Below are positions 8,639 through 16,424 of a stretch of DNA of 54,802 nt, piece after piece. The stretch's first letter is position 1. Each line of letters begins with the position of its first letter. This stretch comes from Synechococcales cyanobacterium S06. GTDB taxonomy: Bacteria; Cyanobacteriota; Cyanobacteriia; Cyanobacteriales; JAABRE01. The position numbers were made by a program, and so were the translations under genes. The stretch is taken from assembly GCA_011391125.1 (NCBI GenBank), contig JAABRE010000029.1, forward strand, positions 1 to 54,802. Reading direction: 5' to 3'. The notes under the pieces were generated by a model, which was given only the letters and a program-made list of their open reading frames with translations, did not search any database and was not told where the DNA came from.

Positions 8639-8859
8639 TAGTTAACTAATAATGTTTGACGTTCACGTTCAGCAGCATAACTTAAACAGGCTAAAATATC
8701 CTCTTTGGTTAAATAAGGAAAATCAGCTAAAATTTCTTCAAAAGTCATTCCTGAAGCAAGATAGGAAAGAACATCATAGACAGTGATTCTCATTCCTCGA
8801 ATACAAGGTTTTCCGCTTCTTTTTCCTGATTCTATGGTAATAATATTTTGATAGGACAT
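8638..8859 (-). CDS. DUF433 antitoxin
   Basis: 73 residues: ITIESGKRSGKPCIRGMRITVYDVLSYLASGMT and ILADFPYLTKEDILACLSYA are hallmark DUF433 sequences (a small HTH-like fold). It is the first gene of a two-gene operon with the DUF5615 toxin and should neutralise the toxin and repress the operon, as known for such pairs. Confidence 0.9.
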   Translation of the reverse strand: MSYQNIITIESGKRSGKPCIRGMRITVYDVLSYLASGMTFEEILADFPYLTKEDILACLSYAAERERQTLLVN

Positions 8860-9117
8860 AGTTTTTTCTTAATAAACTTTATTTTCATATTAAAACATAT
8901 TCAGCCAAATTAACATAGATTATAAATAATGAAATGTCTGTATTGTCAAAAGCAACTTTAAAAATCTACAGTATGTAGAGTGGGTAAAATTGCGATTAAT
9001 TAAATACCATTTTGCTTTACCAATTTTTATTTTTTACTTAATCAAAGATGGGCAATGGCGAAGATAGATTTAAAATAGGATAACAAGATTGATTACAACC
9101 TTACCCACCCTATTTTC

Positions 9118-9551
9118 TTATTGTAACGGATAATCAGTTAAAGAATAAACAGAATTCGGACGAGGATTAAGTTTTTTTAATAAGACATAATCTGCAGTCC
9201 AAAATTGTGCGGATGTATATTCAGATACTGCTAAAAATACCGAATCATACAGAGTTAATAATTGATATTTTTCTGCTATAAACCACGCATTTTTTTTAAG
9301 ATTTGGTGTATCAATATATTCAATCGGAAAATCACAAAATGCTTGATATATTGTTTCTGCTTCCTTCTTTGTTAATAAATTACTTCTCACTTTTTTCTTA
9401 ATACAGAAGCAATTTCCGCCCAAAGAAAACTAGGAGCTACTAATCTTTGAAAAATGGCATTACTAACTAATTCCGTTGCTAAATCTTCCTGTTCATCAGG
9501 ACACAAATATTTAATAAAAACACTTGTATCTAAACAATAAACTTCATTCAT
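9118..9551 (-). CDS. VapC-like PIN toxin, split by a -1 frame change at A AAA AAG
   Basis: Frame 1 runs from ATG 9551 (MNEVYCLDTSVFIKYL, PIN-domain start with D8) through LWAEIASVLRKK to a TGA at 9389-9387. The rest of the PIN domain (VRSNLLTKKEAE..., YDSVFLAVSE, FWTADYVLL) continues in the -1 frame to 9118. The junction is the heptamer A AAA AAG (9396-9390), in the exact phase of a bacterial -1 slippery site, directly before the stop. The combined product would be about 145 residues, normal for VapC. It may be programmed frameshifting, a disabled gene with a lost A, or a sequencing error in a six-A run. The start overlaps the antitoxin stop by 8 bases. Confidence 0.78.
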
Positions 9552-9795
9552 TTTCGTTGCTTTCCCTTAATTCCCTGATTAAAATTACTGGATCTGGATG
9601 AATACCAGTACGTTTTTCAACTTCTGCTCTTAGTTTTAAAATAGTTTGCTGAGCGGAAACAATTTTATATCTTTGTACTTCTTTTGTCAGTGTTTCAATT
9701 ACAAATTCATTCAAAGATTTCTGATCTTTTTTAATTTCTTTTATTTGTTCCAGTAAATTAACTGGAAAACTAATGGTTACTGATTCATTTTCCAT
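9544..9795 (-). CDS. VapB-like antitoxin (RHH type)
   Basis: 83 residues. The N-terminus ESVTISFPVNLLEQIKEI followed by SLNEFVIETLTKEVQRY looks like a ribbon-helix-helix beta strand and two helices. The C-terminal HPDPVILIRELRESNENE would be the toxin-binding tail. Its stop overlaps the toxin start, as usual in toxin-antitoxin operons. The exact family is not recognised. Confidence 0.72.
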   Translation of the reverse strand: MENESVTISFPVNLLEQIKEIKKDQKSLNEFVIETLTKEVQRYKIVSAQQTILKLRAEVEKRTGIHPDPVILIRELRESNENE

Positions 9796-9840
9796 AATTA
9801 AGCCTTTTTTTTTCCTAAATTAATAATTATCAATTATCAA

Positions 9841-12522
9841 TTACCAAACTGCTAGTTTCACAGGTCGCCAATCTCCCGAAAGGATAAAAGGAGCCCAGAA
9901 GAAGGGATGTTCATATTTAGGATTGCGCAACATTTTTAATTGTTGATCTCTTAAGGCTTCACCCCTCGCTTCACCCTTGTAAATTCCTTCATAATATCCC
10001 ACCATTAAATCTTTTGTACCGAAATCGTCAACTTGCCATAAACTAATGATTTGAGTTTCAGCACCAGCCATGACTAAGGAGCGTCTTAAACCATAAACTC
10101 CTTCACCATTGGCGACTTCACCTAATCCCGTTTCGCAAGCGGAAAGGACCACTAATTTTGTGCCCTGTAAGTTTAAACTAGCGGTTTCTAAGGCCGTTAA
10201 AACGCCATCTTCGCTGCCACTTTGACGGGGATTGAAACCGGCTAAAGCTAACCCTGATCTTAACAGAGGATTTTCATTTTTCAGGTTGGCGAAGAAAAAA
10301 CCATGGGTTGCTATATGTAACAATATTGGTCCTTTAAGCTGTTTAAGGGCATTTTCCGTGGCATTTGAACGGGTTAAAACCGTGACTCCCTGTAACAAAG
10401 GAGCGATCGCCCTCACTTCTAATGCTGTTCCAGGCAATGGACCAACTTTAACGGTGGCTAATTGGGATGATCTTTTTGTCTCAATAGCCCGATTTTGGGA
10501 AAAAACTGGACTAGAATTCGGATTACCGGGGTTATCATAATCTGGATCTGCCATGACGACAGGGGTTTGACCGGGTTTAGTGGAACTTTCAGAGCGAAGT
10601 AAATCTCGGCCGGTACTAAGATAAATGATGGAGTAATTTTCCAACAAATATTGACCATTTTCGTCAGTTAAAGCCGCAAAAGGCATTAAATTTAACTGAC
10701 TATCAGGAGAGAGCAGAATTTTGGGAGTATTACCCACAATTTTGCGAATCGGGGCAAAAACGAGGTCATATAGGGTTTTACCTGTTTGTTTCACCGTATT
10801 ACTGCGACTAACAATGCTTTTTCTCAAGGATACCATCGCGCTATTAATCGTCGCTGCGTCTCCTAAATCTACCCAAGTAGGTTGCCCCTGTTTCGGCAAA
10901 ATATAGGCCAGATAACGGGGAGAGGATATCCAATCCTTGATGGTAGGATCGTAGGGGTAATAGGAGACCATTTCGACTAAGACTCCATCACTAGGGATTA
11001 ATTGCTGTACTTTCTCAATGGTGACTGCTTCAGATTTGGTGCGAAATTGGGCGCTACGATTTGCCAAAGTGGCTTCAATTTGTTCGGCTTTTGCTTTCAG
11101 GGTAGCAATTTCCTGTTGAGATTGTTCAGGATTAGCACTTCCTACCCCTTTAAAAATCAAAGATGATAATTGACTTCTAATATTCGCCAATTGCTCCAAT
11201 AAAACCTGATCTTCGGGGGTTAAATTGGCCCGTAAAGCTTGGATATTATCAGTTAAAGCGTCCAAAATTCGTCCTTTACGCCGTAAAACCGTTGTTAAAG
11301 CCAAATTTAAAGCTTGGGGATTATTCGGTGCAGCTTGTGCATGAAGGGAAATGGCCGCTTTGGTAGAATCAGCTAATTTATTCATGTAGGCCTGTTTTTG
11401 GCTTTCTGAACCACTAGCGAGGACCACGGAAATATTTTTTTCCTCGATTTCCATAGCTTGACTCAATAAATCAATAGCTTGATCAATATTTCCTGTTTGT
11501 CGTTTCACCCAAGATAAATTGCCTAAAGTAGTCGCCATGTCAGGGTGTTCATTACCTTTAACCTGTTTTAAAATCCCTAAGGCACGATTTAACAAAGGTT
11601 CAGCTTGGCTATAATTACCTTGCTCTGAATAGAGGGTCGCCAAATTGTTTAAACTACTGGCCACATTAGCACTATTTGGTCCTTCGCTTTGTTCTAAAAG
11701 AGAAAGGGCACGTTGCAACAAAGGTTCTGCTTCCGTAAAGCGTTTTTGTTCGCCGTATAAATTGGCTAAATTGTTTAAGGTAGCGGCAATCAGGGGATTT
11801 TCCTGACTATTTTCAGCGATTTTCAAGGCTTCTTGAAATAAAGGTTCAGCTTTTTGATATTGTTCTGCTTCTGTATATAGGGACCCTAAATCATTGAGGG
11901 TAACAGCAATGAGCGGAGCTTGTTCAGCTAAATTACTTTTTAAAATACTTAAATTACGTTGATAATAGGATTCTGCTTGGGGATAGTTGGCTTGAGCGCG
12001 AGCTAAATCTCCTAAATAATTTAAAGTGCTATAAGTGGAAATGCTATCTTTACCTGTGATTATTTCTAAAATATTTAAAGCTTGCTGTAAATTGCTCTGA
12101 GCCAATTCATATTTTCCCTGCTCATAATATAATAAACCCAAATTATTGAGAATATTCGCCCCTAATTCATTATTTAAGTTATTATTAAGACTATTTTTAG
12201 CTTCTTGTAAATCCATTTCTGCCACTTTATAGTTTCCCTCATCAAGGTGAATTTCCCCTAATTGATTTTGCCAAAAGGCTCTTGTTTCTGTATTTTTTTC
12301 TGCTTGGGCGATCGCTTTTTCTACTAACGAAATTGCTTCATTTATTTTTCCTTGTTCTCTTAAAGTCTTAATTTCTTTAACCAAATTTTCTAAATCTTGG
12401 TTATTATTTTGCTTAGTTTGTTGGACAATAATTGGCGTTTTTGCTAAGGTTAAATTCGGTAATATTGTCAAAAATAGGAGCGATAATAGACTGTAATTCA
12501 GGATTTTTTGCGCAGTTTTCAT
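9841..12522 (-). CDS. Secreted CHAT-domain protein with TPR repeats
   Basis: 893 residues. Residues 1-27 form a signal peptide ending at LTLA. Residues ~40-360 hold about eight TPR units of the kinesin-light-chain type (NNLGLLYYEQGKYELAQSNL and similar). The C-terminal ~350 residues are a CHAT caspase-like domain, with the dyad at about H740 (HIATHGFF) and C796 (VVLSACETGLG). Such proteins are common in cyanobacteria and are presumed proteases whose TPRs bind partners. The substrate is unknown. No obvious partner gene is adjacent; it stands 45 bases from the VapBC pair in the same direction. Confidence 0.9.
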   Translation of the reverse strand: MKTAQKILNYSLLSLLFLTILPNLTLAKTPIIVQQTKQNNNQDLENLVKEIKTLREQGKINEAISLVEKAIAQAEKNTETRAFWQNQLGEIHLDEGNYKVAEMDLQEAKNSLNNNLNNELGANILNNLGLLYYEQGKYELAQSNLQQALNILEIITGKDSISTYSTLNYLGDLARAQANYPQAESYYQRNLSILKSNLAEQAPLIAVTLNDLGSLYTEAEQYQKAEPLFQEALKIAENSQENPLIAATLNNLANLYGEQKRFTEAEPLLQRALSLLEQSEGPNSANVASSLNNLATLYSEQGNYSQAEPLLNRALGILKQVKGNEHPDMATTLGNLSWVKRQTGNIDQAIDLLSQAMEIEEKNISVVLASGSESQKQAYMNKLADSTKAAISLHAQAAPNNPQALNLALTTVLRRKGRILDALTDNIQALRANLTPEDQVLLEQLANIRSQLSSLIFKGVGSANPEQSQQEIATLKAKAEQIEATLANRSAQFRTKSEAVTIEKVQQLIPSDGVLVEMVSYYPYDPTIKDWISSPRYLAYILPKQGQPTWVDLGDAATINSAMVSLRKSIVSRSNTVKQTGKTLYDLVFAPIRKIVGNTPKILLSPDSQLNLMPFAALTDENGQYLLENYSIIYLSTGRDLLRSESSTKPGQTPVVMADPDYDNPGNPNSSPVFSQNRAIETKRSSQLATVKVGPLPGTALEVRAIAPLLQGVTVLTRSNATENALKQLKGPILLHIATHGFFFANLKNENPLLRSGLALAGFNPRQSGSEDGVLTALETASLNLQGTKLVVLSACETGLGEVANGEGVYGLRRSLVMAGAETQIISLWQVDDFGTKDLMVGYYEGIYKGEARGEALRDQQLKMLRNPKYEHPFFWAPFILSGDWRPVKLAVW

Positions 12523-12668
12523 GTTTTTTTAATAATTAATAATTTAATAGCTAATTTATTAAATTGATATCTATGACCAAAAAGCCGATGGTTTCAGGTT
12601 TCCTCCTCTTTTAAGAGGAAAAATATGAGCCTATTATTCATTATTCCAAGCTACTGACTTCAGTCCGT

Positions 12669-12696
12669 GTCGGGGTCAACGGCCGTTAACCCCTAC
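12669..12696. repeat. 28-bp palindrome GTCGGGGTCAACGGCCGTTA...
   Basis: A near-perfect palindrome centred on AACGGCCGTT. The same sequence with small changes lies at 15595-15622. It is followed by short TAACTGATAACTGA repeats. Probably a REP-like dispersed palindrome. Confidence 0.7.
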
Positions 12697-12788
12697 TGGT
12701 AACTGATAACTGATAACTGAAATGACCAGTTTACTTTAAGATAAGCTATATTTGTGGCAATCTTTCGTTAACATTATTTCTATTGTAA

Positions 12789-13583
12789 ATGAATTTTTTA
12801 TTTTTGTCGAAATTATTACCCCTCTTTTTCTATCCTTTGGGTTTTGCTTGTTTAGCTTTAATTCTTGCTTTAATTATCGGTTGGAAATATCCCCGTTGGG
12901 GTTATTTTCCGGTTGCTTTAGCATTAATTACTTTATTATTAGCTAGTAATAGTTGGGTTAGCAATTATTTGGTAAAATCCTTAGAATGGCAAAATTTTCC
13001 CTTACCAAATATACCAAAATCTGAAGCGATTGTTATTTTAGGTGGGGCGACTAAATCAGCGCTGAAACCTCGACCAATGGTTGATGTAAATGAACAGGGC
13101 GATCGGGTTTTATACGCTGCTAAATTATATAAAGACGGTTTAGCACCTTTAATTATCGCCTCTGGTGGTCGTATTGAGTGGAAGAATGGAGGAACTCCTG
13201 AAGCACAAGATATGGCCGAATTGTTACAATTAATGGGTATTCCTGATTCTGTAATTATTCAAGAGCCAAATTCTTTAAATACTTATGAAAATGCGGTTAA
13301 TGTTAAACAAATCTTAACAGCCAAAGGCATTAATCAAGTATTATTAGTAACATCGGCTTTACATACTCCCAGAGCTAAGTTAATTTTCCAACGTCAAGGT
13401 ATTAATATTATCCCCGCTCCTACTGATTTTATTGTTAGTGAAGATGACATCGAAACTCTCAATCGTAATGGTCAAGCTTTTCTGTTAAATATATTACCAG
13501 ATGCAGAAAATATTGCTAAAACAACTAAAGCTTTAAAGGAATATTTAGGGATATTTATTTATCGTTTAAAAGGTTGGATTTAA
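12789..13583 (+). CDS. YdcF/ElyC-family (DUF218) membrane protein
   Basis: 264 residues with two N-terminal membrane helices (~1-30 and ~36-58), then a DUF218 domain: SEAIVILGGATKS, GDRVLYAAKLYKDGLAPLIIASGG, TYENAVNV and LLVTSALHTPRA are the usual motifs. Family members such as ElyC and SanA act in envelope integrity; the enzymatic reaction is not settled. The length is normal. The ATG at 12789 is preceded by no strong Shine-Dalgarno sequence. Confidence 0.88.
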   Translation: MNFLFLSKLLPLFFYPLGFACLALILALIIGWKYPRWGYFPVALALITLLLASNSWVSNYLVKSLEWQNFPLPNIPKSEAIVILGGATKSALKPRPMVDVNEQGDRVLYAAKLYKDGLAPLIIASGGRIEWKNGGTPEAQDMAELLQLMGIPDSVIIQEPNSLNTYENAVNVKQILTAKGINQVLLVTSALHTPRAKLIFQRQGINIIPAPTDFIVSEDDIETLNRNGQAFLLNILPDAENIAKTTKALKEYLGIFIYRLKGWI

Positions 13584-13656
13584 TAAAAGTAAAAAGTAAA
13601 AAGTAAGTAAAGACTTAAGAACTTAAAAACAATTTAAGCTTATTTAACCTAAAAAT

Positions 13657-13875
13657 ATGAGCCAAGAATTTTATCAATTTTTGCCCAATACTCCCCCTCC
13701 TGCTGATATTTTACAATGTCATCAATTAACCTTTGAATTTCGCCAAGAAGTCCAATCTCGTGACAATTTTAAACAGTATTGTCAATGGTATAAGGAAACT
13801 GCTAAACAACATCAGGAGGAGTTAACAAAAATGCGTCATGATGTTAATTTTTTGGGTTGGTTTTTAAGGAGATAG
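13657..13875 (+). CDS. Small conserved-looking protein, unknown function
   Basis: 72 residues with a proline-rich start (LPNTPPPADILQ) and a charged helical C-terminus ending FLGWFLRR. No signal peptide or known domain. It lies 73 bases after the YdcF-like gene on the same strand and may share its transcript. The aromatic- and glutamine-rich composition matches neighbouring genes, supporting a real gene. Confidence 0.6.
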   Translation: MSQEFYQFLPNTPPPADILQCHQLTFEFRQEVQSRDNFKQYCQWYKETAKQHQEELTKMRHDVNFLGWFLRR

Positions 13876-13907
13876 ACGGCGCTAAAGGGCAACAACAAAC
13901 TATTAAT

Positions 13908-15245
13908 TTAATTATTAATTAGACTATCTCTTTCGTCAATTAATTGTCTTATTTCTTTGTGTTTTTCTGAGTTTAAAGGGAATTTTACCATTAATAAACC
14001 TGCGAAAATTGCGAGGGGAATTGGCATCAAAATAAACATATATTTTAAGCCTAATATGGCCGATTCTGTGTTATTTTTCCCCGGTATAAATCCAATCCAA
14101 TCTAACATTGGATATGTTATTCCTACTGCTAAAGCGTAACCGATTTTATTGGTCATTGCTAATAGGGAATAATATAATCCTGTACGTTGACTTCCATTTT
14201 CTAAGTTGTCATAATCCGTAATATCGGCCATAATTGCTCTTAATAAAAAAGCCGGTGCTCCTGATGATAATCCATAGATAATATTACCAATACCACATAA
14301 CCACCAACTTCCGGGTTTTATTAATAATAATAGGGGTAAAATTAACGCTGTATAAAACATCGCCAGGCTAAATGTTTGATGTTTGCCAAATTTATGACTT
14401 AATTTTATCCACATAGGAATACCTAAAAATCCTGCCACAAAATATAACAGTAATAATACGCTACTCCAGTTCGATAATTTCATGGCATAATCAATGTAAA
14501 ATATATATAATGATCCCGCTATTCCCGGGGCAATTCCTGATAGTAAATCCGCTAATAATATCCACTGCAATAATCTATTTTTTAAGATCATTTTTAGGGT
14601 TTTTTTCCACTTTAAAGGAGGAGCAAATTGACTCGGATTTTCTTTGACGAAATAAACGGCGATCGCCACCGTAATTGGTAAAAAAATGACCACAAACCAC
14701 CCCATGGAAGCCATTTTAATTTGCGGAGTTACTTCGCCCAATTGTTCAAGCAAAGCGGGCAATGCCAAAACCGACAACATCCCAAAAACTAAGGCAAATT
14801 CCCGCCAACCTTGAATGGAAGCTCGTTCGTGGTAATCTGAGGATAATTCCGCTCCCCAGGACATATGACAAATAACCAACAGGGTGTAACCTAGGTACAG
14901 TACCAACATCCAAAATAAAAGATACTCTCCTCCCACGCCAATTTCAGGTAAAAATACTTGGTAAACGCTAATCATCAAAATGGGTACTGACAAAATAATC
15001 CAATGACGACGACGACCTAATTTGGTGGTGACATGATCACTGATTACACCGACAACTGGGTCAGTAAAAACATCCCAAAAACGGGCCATCATAAAAATAG
15101 TACCCACTAAAGACAATCCTAAACCCATTTCTTCGGCATAAAATGGAGGTAAATAAACCACTAAAGGAAGGCCTAAAGCAGAAATAGGAATTGCGGGAGC
15201 AATATAGGCTAAAATTGTAGGCCAAGTGAGTTTAAATTGGTTCAT
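13908..15245 (-). CDS. MFS sugar/cation symporter of the GPH (MelB-like) family
   Basis: 445 residues, about 12 hydrophobic segments. The GPH signature is visible in ARFWDVFTDPVVGVISDHV and KLGRRRHWI after helix 2, and again in the second half in IMADITDYDNLENGSQRTGLY. These carriers usually move glycosides or pentosides with Na+ or H+; the substrate here is not deducible. Its ATG directly abuts the ureB stop codon, so it is translated in the ureAB operon. This is unusual for a presumed sugar carrier. Confidence 0.85.
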   Translation of the reverse strand: MNQFKLTWPTILAYIAPAIPISALGLPLVVYLPPFYAEEMGLGLSLVGTIFMMARFWDVFTDPVVGVISDHVTTKLGRRRHWIILSVPILMISVYQVFLPEIGVGGEYLLFWMLVLYLGYTLLVICHMSWGAELSSDYHERASIQGWREFALVFGMLSVLALPALLEQLGEVTPQIKMASMGWFVVIFLPITVAIAVYFVKENPSQFAPPLKWKKTLKMILKNRLLQWILLADLLSGIAPGIAGSLYIFYIDYAMKLSNWSSVLLLLYFVAGFLGIPMWIKLSHKFGKHQTFSLAMFYTALILPLLLLIKPGSWWLCGIGNIIYGLSSGAPAFLLRAIMADITDYDNLENGSQRTGLYYSLLAMTNKIGYALAVGITYPMLDWIGFIPGKNNTESAILGLKYMFILMPIPLAIFAGLLMVKFPLNSEKHKEIRQLIDERDSLINN

Positions 15246-15557
15246 TTATAATAGTAATTCCCCATTAATTAAGCCATTAAAACCGTAAATTTGACGTGAA
15301 CCTCCTAATGTTACTAATTCCACCTCTTTTTCGTCCCCCGGTTCAAACCGAATTGCTGTACCTGCGGGAATATTCAAGCGCATTCCTTTGGTTAAATTTC
15401 GGTGGAATTGTAAAGCACAATTGACCTCAAAAAAGTGATAATGTGAACCAATTTGAATGGGGCGATCGCCAGTATTTGCTACTATTATTTTTAAAGTTTG
15501 TTTACCGACATTTAATTCTATTTCTCCTTTTTTGGCAAATATTTCACCCGGAATCAT
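15246..15557 (-). CDS. ureB: Urease beta subunit
   Basis: 103 residues, full length for Ure[51 protein letters not shown] and [10 protein letters not shown] are characteristic. It is part of the (UreABC)3 nickel urease. The catalytic UreC is not in this window; the MFS gene follows instead. Transcribed after ureA with a 64-base gap containing a palindromic repeat. Confidence 0.97.
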   Translation of the reverse strand: MIPGEIFAKKGEIELNVGKQTLKIIVANTGDRPIQIGSHYHFFEVNCALQFHRNLTKGMRLNIPAGTAIRFEPGDEKEVELVTLGGSRQIYGFNGLINGELLL

Positions 15558-15594
15558 GTCATTTTCTCCTTTAATAAGTGTTAGTAATAATTGA

Positions 15595-15622
15595 GTAGGG
15601 GTTAACGGCCGTTAATCCCTAC
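15595..15622. repeat. 28-bp palindrome GTAGGGGTTAACGGCCGTTA... between ureA and ureB
   Basis: Near-perfect palindrome, second copy of the one at 12669-12696. It touches the ureA stop codon and could form a hairpin in the ureA-ureB mRNA. Confidence 0.75.
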
Positions 15623-15924
15623 TATTTAATGGGATTATGTACAGTAACTAATTTTGTACCATCAGGAAAAGTGCCTTCTACTTGAACTTCTGGGATCATT
15701 TCGGGGATACCTTCCATCACATCATCTTTAGTTAATAAAGTCGTACCATAACTCATTAATTCTGCCACAGTTCGGCCTTCTCGCGCACCTTCTAAAATGG
15801 CCGCAGAAATGTAGGCAATTGCTTCAGGATAATTTAATTTAAGGCCTTTATTTTTGCGTCTTTCTGCTAATAAAGCCGCCGTAAACAACAATAATTTATC
15901 TTTTTCTTGGGGTGTTAGTTGCAT
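15622..15924 (-). CDS. ureA: Urease gamma subunit
   Basis: 100 residues, full length: [56 protein letters not shown] and [13 protein letters not shown] are diagnostic of UreA. First gene of the ureA-ureB-MFS operon. Confidence 0.98.
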   Translation of the reverse strand: MQLTPQEKDKLLLFTAALLAERRKNKGLKLNYPEAIAYISAAILEGAREGRTVAELMSYGTTLLTKDDVMEGIPEMIPEVQVEGTFPDGTKLVTVHNPIK

Positions 15925-15951
15925 AATGTTTATTTTTTGTTTATGATCTGA

Positions 15952-16049
15952 TATAGCACTTTCTGATTAAATGTTATCTAGCCCTCACCCCCCTCATCCC
16001 AAAGGGAGAGGGGGAAAAGAGAGGTAAAATGTCAAATGAAAATGCTATA
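15952..16049. mobile_element. MITE, family B, copy 1
   Basis: About 98 bp between TATAGCACTTTCTGATTAA and GAAAATGCTATA, which are imperfect inverted ends beginning with TATAGCA. The interior is CTCACCCCCCTCATCCCAAA followed by GGGAGAGGGGG, which can fold back. A close copy is at 33986-34090. It lies between the divergent ureA and ParD-like genes. Confidence 0.75.
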
Positions 16050-16110
16050 AATTGATTAATAACATATTATAACTAAAATGTTACAATAAAATAATTTAAG
16101 GATCAATTTT

Positions 16111-16353
16111 ATGAATATTATTCTCAAACCCAAACATCAAAAATTTATTCAATCACAAGTTGAAAGTGGTAGCTTTGCTGATGCTGATCAGGCGATCGAG
16201 TTAGCATTTCAACTTTTAAATGATTATTTAGAATGGGTAAAAGATACTCGTCAAAAAATAGATGTTGCTATTATTGAAATGGATAATAATGAAGGATTAG
16301 ATGGAGAAACATTTGTTAATGAAATTATCAGTAAAGTTGCAAGCAATTATTAA
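16111..16353 (+). CDS. Orphan ParD-like antitoxin
   Basis: 80 residues. NIILKPKHQKFIQSQVESG, SFADADQAIELAFQLL and a C-terminal EGLDGETFVNEI resemble ParD-type antitoxins of cyanobacteria. An AAGGATC sequence precedes the ATG. No toxin gene follows: the 71 bases to the next gene are non-coding. It sits just after a family B MITE, so the toxin may have been lost. Confidence 0.72.
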   Translation: MNIILKPKHQKFIQSQVESGSFADADQAIELAFQLLNDYLEWVKDTRQKIDVAIIEMDNNEGLDGETFVNEIISKVASNY

Positions 16354-16424
16354 TGTTAATATTTAACTGAAAAATTTGAGGCCTCCTATATACTATTATT
16401 AATCTATAAAGACTTTATTTTTCC

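Noticed and set aside
10232-10540. ORF antisense to the CHAT gene
   Set aside because: Shadow frame of a well-supported gene.
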